A program made the position numbers and the translations under genes. The notes below the pieces were generated by a model that was not told the DNA's origin, ran no database searches, and saw only the letters and a program-made list of their open reading frames with translations. 64,000 nucleotides of DNA from CAVTJL01 sp963752325 (lineage in GTDB: Bacteria; Pseudomonadota; Alphaproteobacteria; Geminicoccales; Geminicoccaceae), in NCBI GenBank assembly GCA_963752325.1, contig CAVVXU010000011.1:62001-126000 (forward strand), read 5' to 3'. Below are positions 57,933 to 64,000 of this stretch, in pieces. Each line of letters starts with the position of its first letter. Positions within the stretch are counted from its first letter, which is position 1.

Positions 57933-58991
57933 GGAGCACGCCTTCCGGAACGGGGGCGAAGGGAGAGGCCGGGCAGGGCCGGCACGCGTTCGGGCGTCCC
58001 GGCCGCGGCCAGGGTCAGCGCGCGCGTCACGATCCGCCGCGCCAGCTCGATCTTGAAGCGCGTTGTCGCCGGAGGGCCGTGCCTCCGCCAGCGCGGCCTC
58101 CGCCGCAGCGCGAAAGTGCAGGGCGCTCGGGCTCGCGCCGACCAGCGCCGCCTCCGCTTCCCGCGAGCGCCAGGGCTTCGCCGCGACGCCGCCCAGCGCC
58201 AGCCGCGCCTCGGCGACGGTCCCGTCCTCGATCCGCAGGCAGGCGGCGGCGCGACGACCACGGCGAAGGCATAGGAGGTCCGCTCGCGCACCTTCACGTA
58301 GCGGGCATGGGCGGCGAGCCAGGCGGCTTCCGCCGGCAGGCGCACCGCCACGACGAGCTCCCCGGGCGCCAGCACGCTCTCACGCTGCGGCGTGTCGCCG
58401 GGCAGCAGATGAAAGTCCTCGAGCGGCACCTCGCGTCGGCCGGCCTCTCCCTCGATCTCGACCACGGCGTCCAGCGCCACCAGCGGCACGCAGAAGTCGG
58501 AGGGGTGGGTGGCGATGCAGGCGTCGCTCCAGCCCAGCACGGCGTGGAGCCGGTTCTCGCCGCCGCGCGCGTCGCAGCCGGCACCGGGCTGCCGCTTGTT
58601 GCAGGCGCTCGCCGGGTCGTAGAAATAGGCGCAGCGCGTGCGCTGCAGCAGGTTGCCGCCGACCGTGGCGGCGTTGCGCAGCTGGCCGGAGGCACCGGAG
58701 AGCAGCGCCTCGGCCACCGCGGGAAAGCGGCGGCTGAAGGACGGGTCGTGGGCGAGGTCGGCGTTGCGCACGCTGCGCGCCGATGCGCACCGCCGCCATC
58801 CGGCAGCGCCTCGATCGCGATCGAGCCCCGGAAGGCGGTTCACGTCGACCAGCCGCGCCGGGCTGACGATGCCGACCTTCATGAGGTCGAGCAGGTTGGT
58901 GCCGGCCGCCAGATAGGCGCTGCCGGGAACCACGGCGGCGGCCACGGCGTCCTGCCACGGTGTGCGGCCGGACATAGTCGAAGCGGTTCAT
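57925..58991 (-). CDS. Xanthine dehydrogenase-family FAD-binding subunit, multiple frameshifts
   Basis: The medium subunit starts at the ATG at 58991 (MNRFDYVRPHTV) and ends at 57925. The FAD loop (AYLAAGTNLLDLMK) and the segment SGQLRNAATVGGNLLQRTRC, CAYFYDPASACNKRQPGAGC are typical, as is the C-terminal FKIELARRIVTRALTLAA. The reading changes frame near 58955, 58822, 58777, 58262, 58065 and 57977. Six indels in one kilobase are far more than decay of a single gene would suggest when its neighbours keep their motifs, so sequence errors are likely. Genes upstream and downstream overlap by ATGA-type junctions. Confidence 0.85.
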
Positions 58992-59486
58992 GCGGCCTCC
59001 GTGTGCCGGGCCTGGTCCATGCGTCCGTTTCGCCTCGAGGACGGCCTCGGTGATGCCGCGATAGGCGCCGCAGCGGCAGAGATTGCCGCTCATGCCCTCG
59101 CGCACCCGCTCGGGATCGTCGCCGGTCTGGCCCTCCTCGATCAGGCCCACGGCGCTCATGATCTGGCCCGGCGTGCAGAAGCCGCACTGGAAGGCGTCGT
59201 GGGCGATGAAGGCTGCCTGCACCGGATGGCAGGTCTCGCCTTCTGCAAGGCCCTCGATGGTCAGCACCTCGGCGCCATCGTGGCTGATCGCCAGCGCCAG
59301 GCAGGAATTGATGCGGCGTCCGTCGAGCAGGACGGTGCAGGCGCCGCACTGGCCCCGATCGCAGCCCTTCTTGGTGCCGGTCAGGTCCAGGCGCTCGCGC
59401 AGCAGGTCGAGCAGGGTGACCCGCGGGTCGTCCAGCTCGACGGTTCGTCGCCGGCCGTTGATGGTGAGCGTGATGGGCAGACTCAT
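58988..59486 (-). CDS. Xanthine dehydrogenase-family 2Fe-2S subunit, one late frameshift
   Basis: The small subunit begins MSLPITLTINGRRRTVELDD at 59486. It has the plant-type cluster ligands CDRGQCGACTVLLDG and the second cluster ligands QCGFCTPGQ and LCRCGAYRGI, as in all CoxS-type subunits. Near 59031 a one-base change is needed to reach the natural stop at 58988, which overlaps the ATG of the FAD subunit. About 165 residues when corrected. It passes electrons from the Mo centre to FAD. Confidence 0.93.
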
Positions 59487-59662
59487 GCGGCGCTCCGACG
59501 AGAATTGTTTCGGTATGTCCGCCTGCGCGACTATCCTCGGCCCGGGAGCAGCGCGGCCTGAATGCCGACCGGGTTGCGGGATTCAATCGCCAGCACGGCG
59601 TCTGCGAGTTGGGGCGGGGACGTGCGTGACCGCCTTGCCCCCTGCCTTGGCAATCAAAATAT

Positions 59663-59676
59663 GGAGGCATGCCTCC
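59663..59676. promoter_or_regulatory. Palindromic operator candidate for the TetR gene
   Basis: GGAGGCATGCCTCC is a perfect 14-bp palindrome 26 bases upstream of the TetR ATG, in the gap between this gene and the divergent hydroxylase operon. Its position suits control of the TetR gene and, at a distance, of the operon. Binding is inferred. Confidence 0.6.
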
Positions 59677-59702
59677 GCTTACAAGGGGCAGGGGCGGATT
59701 GG

Positions 59703-60339
59703 ATGTTGGATCAGCCGGCCAAAAGAGCACGAAAGCCGCGGGCGGATGCGATCCGCAATCGCGAGCGTGTGCTGGAGGCGGCGAAGGCGGTGTTCAGCCA
59801 GGGCGGCCCGGAGGCGAGCCTCGAGGCCGTGGCGAGGCGCGCCGGCGTCGGGATCGGCACGCTCTACCGGCATTTCCCGACCAGGGAGGCCCTCTACGAG
59901 GCGGTCTATCGGCGTGAGGTGGATCAGCTCGTCGAGCTCGCCCGGCATCTCGAGGCGCAGGAGGCGAGCCCGATCGAGGCGTTGCGCCGCTGGATGCGGG
60001 CGAACGTGGAGTTCATCGCGACCAAGAAGGGCATGGCGGCGGCGCTTGCCATCACCGCCCACGGCTCCTCGGATCTCGCGGCCTACTCGCTGGATCGGCT
60101 GACGAAGGCCGTGGGCGAGCTGCTGCAGCGCTGCCGTGGCGGCGGGAGAGATCCGCGCCGACATCGGTCCGGAGGACCTGCTGCGGACCATCGTTGGCAT
60201 GTGCTACGCGCTGGACAGGCCGGACTGGCAGGCCAAGGTGCTGCGCCTGGTCGATGTCTTCATCGCCGGCCTGCGGCAGGGAGCCGACGGGGGCGCGCGG
60301 CAGGGGCCCGCCGACATTCCCCGAGACCCGCGGCGCTGA
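59703..60339 (+). CDS. TetR/AcrR-family regulator, one frameshift
   Basis: From the ATG at 59703 (MLDQPAKRARKPRADAIRNR) the helix-turn-helix is clear: AAKAVFSQGGPEASLEAVAR, then RAGVGIGTLYRHFPTREALY. Near 60130 the frame changes by one; the downstream reading AVAAGEIRADIGPEDLLRTI and GMCYALDRPDWQAKVLRLVD completes a normal C-terminal domain of this TetR subgroup. About 210 residues when corrected. A 14-bp palindrome precedes it. It is divergent from the molybdenum hydroxylase operon, which is its most likely target. Confidence 0.88.
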
Positions 60340-60599
60340 CGTCGGGAGCCGTGATCCTCGCGCCTGTGGCGGTCCACATCGCGCTGCAAGAAGCCGCGAC
60401 CAGCCATCATTCCACTGCCCGCTCTTCCTATTGCGCGCGACCGGACCCGCGGGCCGACGCCGACAGGGGCACCACTGGCCCAGGGTCGGCGCGCATGCTA
60501 ACGAGCCCGCTACGATCGGCGGCAGGAGGCGGAGCCCGCGCAAGACGAGGCATCGGGCCGGCCTGGCGCGATGCAAGAACGACCAAGCGGGACGGAACG

Positions 60600-62132
<1,533 letters not shown>

Positions 62133-62144
62133 GCGGGCGCCGGG

Positions 62145-63012
62145 CTAGAGCCCCAGGCGGGCCAGCGTGCGCTCGATCGGCGGCAGGTAGCCCGCCCCGA
62201 AGAGGGTCGCGTGCACCAGCAGCGGATAGAGGTTGTAGAGGTCGCGGCGCAGCCGGAGGAATGCCGGATCGACCGGCGCATGCTCCGCATAGGCCTCGAA
62301 GAAGACGGGGCCGACGCTGGAAAAGAGGGTCAGGAAGGCGAGCTCGGCCTCGGGATGACCCCAATAGAGCGCCGGATCGAGCAGGGCCACGACTTGGCTG
62401 GCGCGGCCCAGGATGTTGCCGTGCCACAAATCGCCATGCAGCAGGGCCGGGTGGTCCGGCTCGGGCAGATGCTGGTCGAGCTGGGGGGCGAGACGGTCGA
62501 TCCGGGTGCGAAGCTCGTCCGGCAGCTCGCCGCAGGCGTGGGCCAGATCGGCCATGTGCAAAAGGCGATGCTCGGCAAAGAACGGCACCCATCGCTCGGC
62601 CCTCGGGTTCGGCTGGGGCAGGGGGCCGATGAGCGTGTCATAGGCGTAGCCGAACGCCGGACGCGGGCGGGCATGGAGCCCGCCGATCAGGGCGCCCAGC
62701 TGGCGCTCGGCCGCCTCGTCCAGGCCGCCGGCATCGTGCTCGACATGCTCGAGGAGCAGGAGATCCTCGTCGCTATGGAGGACCGCCGGCACCGGCAGAC
62801 CGTCCTCGGCCCGAAGATCGTCCAGCATCCTCGCCTCGAGGTCGAGCGAGGGCTGGCCCGGGTGGCGGCACTTGGCGACGACCCTTCCGCCGTCGGCCAG
62901 CTGGACGAGAAGCACCTCGGCGACAGCAGCCGCCGGCCATGGGCTCCAGCCCGGCCACAGGCGCGCCCAGCGCTGCGGCGATCGTGGCCTCGAGCGTGCC
63001 CTCAGCCGCCAT
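62145..63012 (-). CDS. Fructosamine kinase-family protein, one frameshift
   Basis: The ATG at 63012 gives MAAEGTLEATIAAALGAPVA; after a one-base shift near 62935 the protein continues EVLLVQLADGGRVVAKCRHP with the ATP-binding Lys. The catalytic loop LLHGDLWHGNIL and the metal Asp in VVALLDPALYWGH are exactly as in fructosamine kinases. The C-terminus is LYPLLVHATLFGAGYLPPIE. About 288 residues when corrected. These kinases phosphorylate sugar adducts on protein amines so that the adducts fall off. The start overlaps the stop of the phosphatase gene, a frequent pairing in this family. Confidence 0.9.
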
Positions 63013-63485
63013 GGCGAGCGGCACCCTGCAGGAGATCCTGGATCAGCCCGTCCACGCCCGCCTCGATGAGGTCGAGGGCGTGCTCGAAATCGGGGAGGTC
63101 GCCCATCCAGGGGTCGGGAACGTCGGCAGCACCCAGGCCGGGCGCATACTCCATCAGCCGTCGCAGCGTCGCCGCCGAGCCGGACGGGGCGCGGCGCCGC
63201 AGGATCAGCTCGTGCTGCCGCGTCATGGCGAGCACGAGGTCGAACCGCGCGAAGTCTGCGGGCACGACCTGACGGGCGCGATGGTCGGGGAGGGCATAGC
63301 CGCGGCGCTTGGCGACCAGCGCGGCCCTGCGGTCGGGTGGCCGGCCACGCTCCTCGTCGCTGGTGCCGGCGCTGTCGACCTCGACCGGCAGGCCGGCTGC
63401 GGCCGCCCGGGCGAAGAAGCACGCCCTCGGCCATCGGCGAGCGGCAGATGTTGCCCGTGCAGACGAAGAGGACGCGGGTGACCAT
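63002..63485 (-). CDS. Low-molecular-weight protein tyrosine phosphatase, one frameshift
   Basis: The ATG at 63485 reads MVTRVLFVCTGNICRSPMAE, with the LMW-PTP P-loop and nucleophile Cys at residue 9. Near 63425 a one-base shift joins it to FFARAAAAGLPVEVDSAGTS, and the general-acid Asp is in VPDPWMGDLPDFE. About 160 residues when corrected. The stop overlaps the fructosamine kinase start; an LMW-PTP next to a fructosamine kinase-like gene suggests the pair acts on phosphorylated sugar-amine adducts. Confidence 0.92.
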
Positions 63486-63639
63486 GGGCGAGGGCTCCAT
63501 GCGAGCGGGCGATCGCAGCTTTCGAGAGCCATAGGCAGGCACAGCCCGCGCAACAAGGCGTGAGGTCGGACGGCTCGGCTGGCAGGCTGCCGGTGAGTAG
63601 GCTAACTCTTCGATCTGGGGACCCTTCCGAGGAGAGATC

Positions 63640-64000
63640 ATGATCGGGCCTCGTCGCGTGGCGCCGGCGCTGCTGGCTGTGCTTGTCTGGTGCGTGGCGT
63701 GGGCGTGCCCGGCCTGGTCGCAGGACCAGGCGGCGATGGCGCTGGAGCATCGGCTGGCCACGGCCGAGACCCTGGATCGGGCTGATGACGGGCGGGTCCG
63801 TGAGGATCTCCTCGTGGCCGAGCAATTCTATGGCGCGCGTCGTCTTCGCGCCGATCTGGACGGGCTCGCCGGCGGCGGAGGCGCGCGGCCGACTTCTGGC
63901 CGACACGTTGATCCACGCCGATCTCGCAGGGCCTCGATCCCGGTGCCTACGGCGCGGCCCAGCTGTCGGCGCTGGCCGGCCGGTCGGATGCCGCGGCGGC
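63640..64000 (+). CDS. Probable murein L,D-transpeptidase (YcbB-like) N-terminus, cut by window edge
   Basis: The ATG at 63640 follows GAGGAGA. A signal peptide (RRVAPALLAVLVWCVAWACP) precedes sequence that, with one-base corrections near 63860 and 63935, reads EQFYGARR, PIWTGSPAAEARGRLLADTL and then GLDPGAYGAAQLSALAGR. This is the start typical of scaffolding L,D-transpeptidases of the YcbB type, which form 3-3 cross-links in peptidoglycan. The catalytic YkuD domain would lie beyond the right edge, so the assignment rests on the N-terminal domain only. Confidence 0.55.
   Translation, partial: MIGPRRVAPALLAVLVWCVAWACPAWSQDQAAMALEHRLATAETLDRADDGRVREDLLVAEQFYGARRLRADLDGLAGGGGARPTSGRHVDPRRSRRASIPVPTARPSCRRWPAGRMPRR

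Overview
The window is about 64 kb of high-GC DNA from an alphaproteobacterium, probably of a Rhodospirillales-like lineage. The best lineage marker is an intact ATP12-type F1-ATPase assembly chaperone, a family known from mitochondria and Alphaproteobacteria. Two DUF29 genes, a CHASE2-cyclase and REP-like palindromes with a CTTGA loop fit the same origin. No rRNA, tRNA or CRISPR array was seen.

Layout. 1-5.4 kb: an O-acyltransferase cut by the left edge, a remnant of a DMT transporter, and a GT4 glycosyltransferase followed by a broken GH130 glycosidase. 5.4-13.1 kb: an acyl-CoA synthetase-like enzyme and a giant glycine-rich autotransporter. 13.2-22.3 kb: a TetR remnant, two EamA exporters, a complete oligopeptide-type ABC transporter (Tat-exported binding protein, two permeases, fused ATPase) and an isochorismatase-fold hydrolase. 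22.4-28.3 kb: a STAND NTPase-TPR protein, an autoregulated TetR gene and a secreted NHL beta-propeller. 28.6-34.4 kb: accessory DNA with two DUF29 genes, an AT-rich coiled-coil gene, an IS110 remnant and a REP cluster. 34.5-41 kb: a CHASE2 cyclase, a FecR-TPR-beta-barrel outer-membrane protein and two paralogous small exported proteins with a conserved Cys-containing C-terminus. 41-47.4 kb: a split chromate transporter and a sugar-acid-type catabolic cluster (Gfo/Idh/MocA, sugar isomerase, enolase superfamily, FCD regulator, AroE paralogue). 47.6-55.6 kb: an RND pump, HAD phosphatase, ATP12, AI-2E-type permease and a stand-alone LigD polymerase domain. 55.7-64 kb: a three-subunit molybdenum hydroxylase with TetR regulator, an acyl-CoA carboxylase beta subunit, fructosamine kinase, a low-molecular-weight phosphatase, and the start of a probable L,D-transpeptidase.

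The most interesting unit is 34.5-41 kb. The two small proteins each have a predicted mature length of 92 residues. They share a central IWYT block and end in CVKxGKQCxF. They lie directly behind a FecR-TPR-barrel fusion, which suggests a sensor, outer-membrane machine and exported client module (inference).

Caution. About 30 single-base frameshifts or in-frame stops break otherwise well-conserved genes, and they cluster (5-13 kb, 17-19 kb, 24-33 kb, 42-45 kb, 56-64 kb). Other long genes, such as the 3.2-kb RND pump, are intact. Many breaks look like sequence or assembly errors, so frameshifted genes are reported as single loci with the break positions given.
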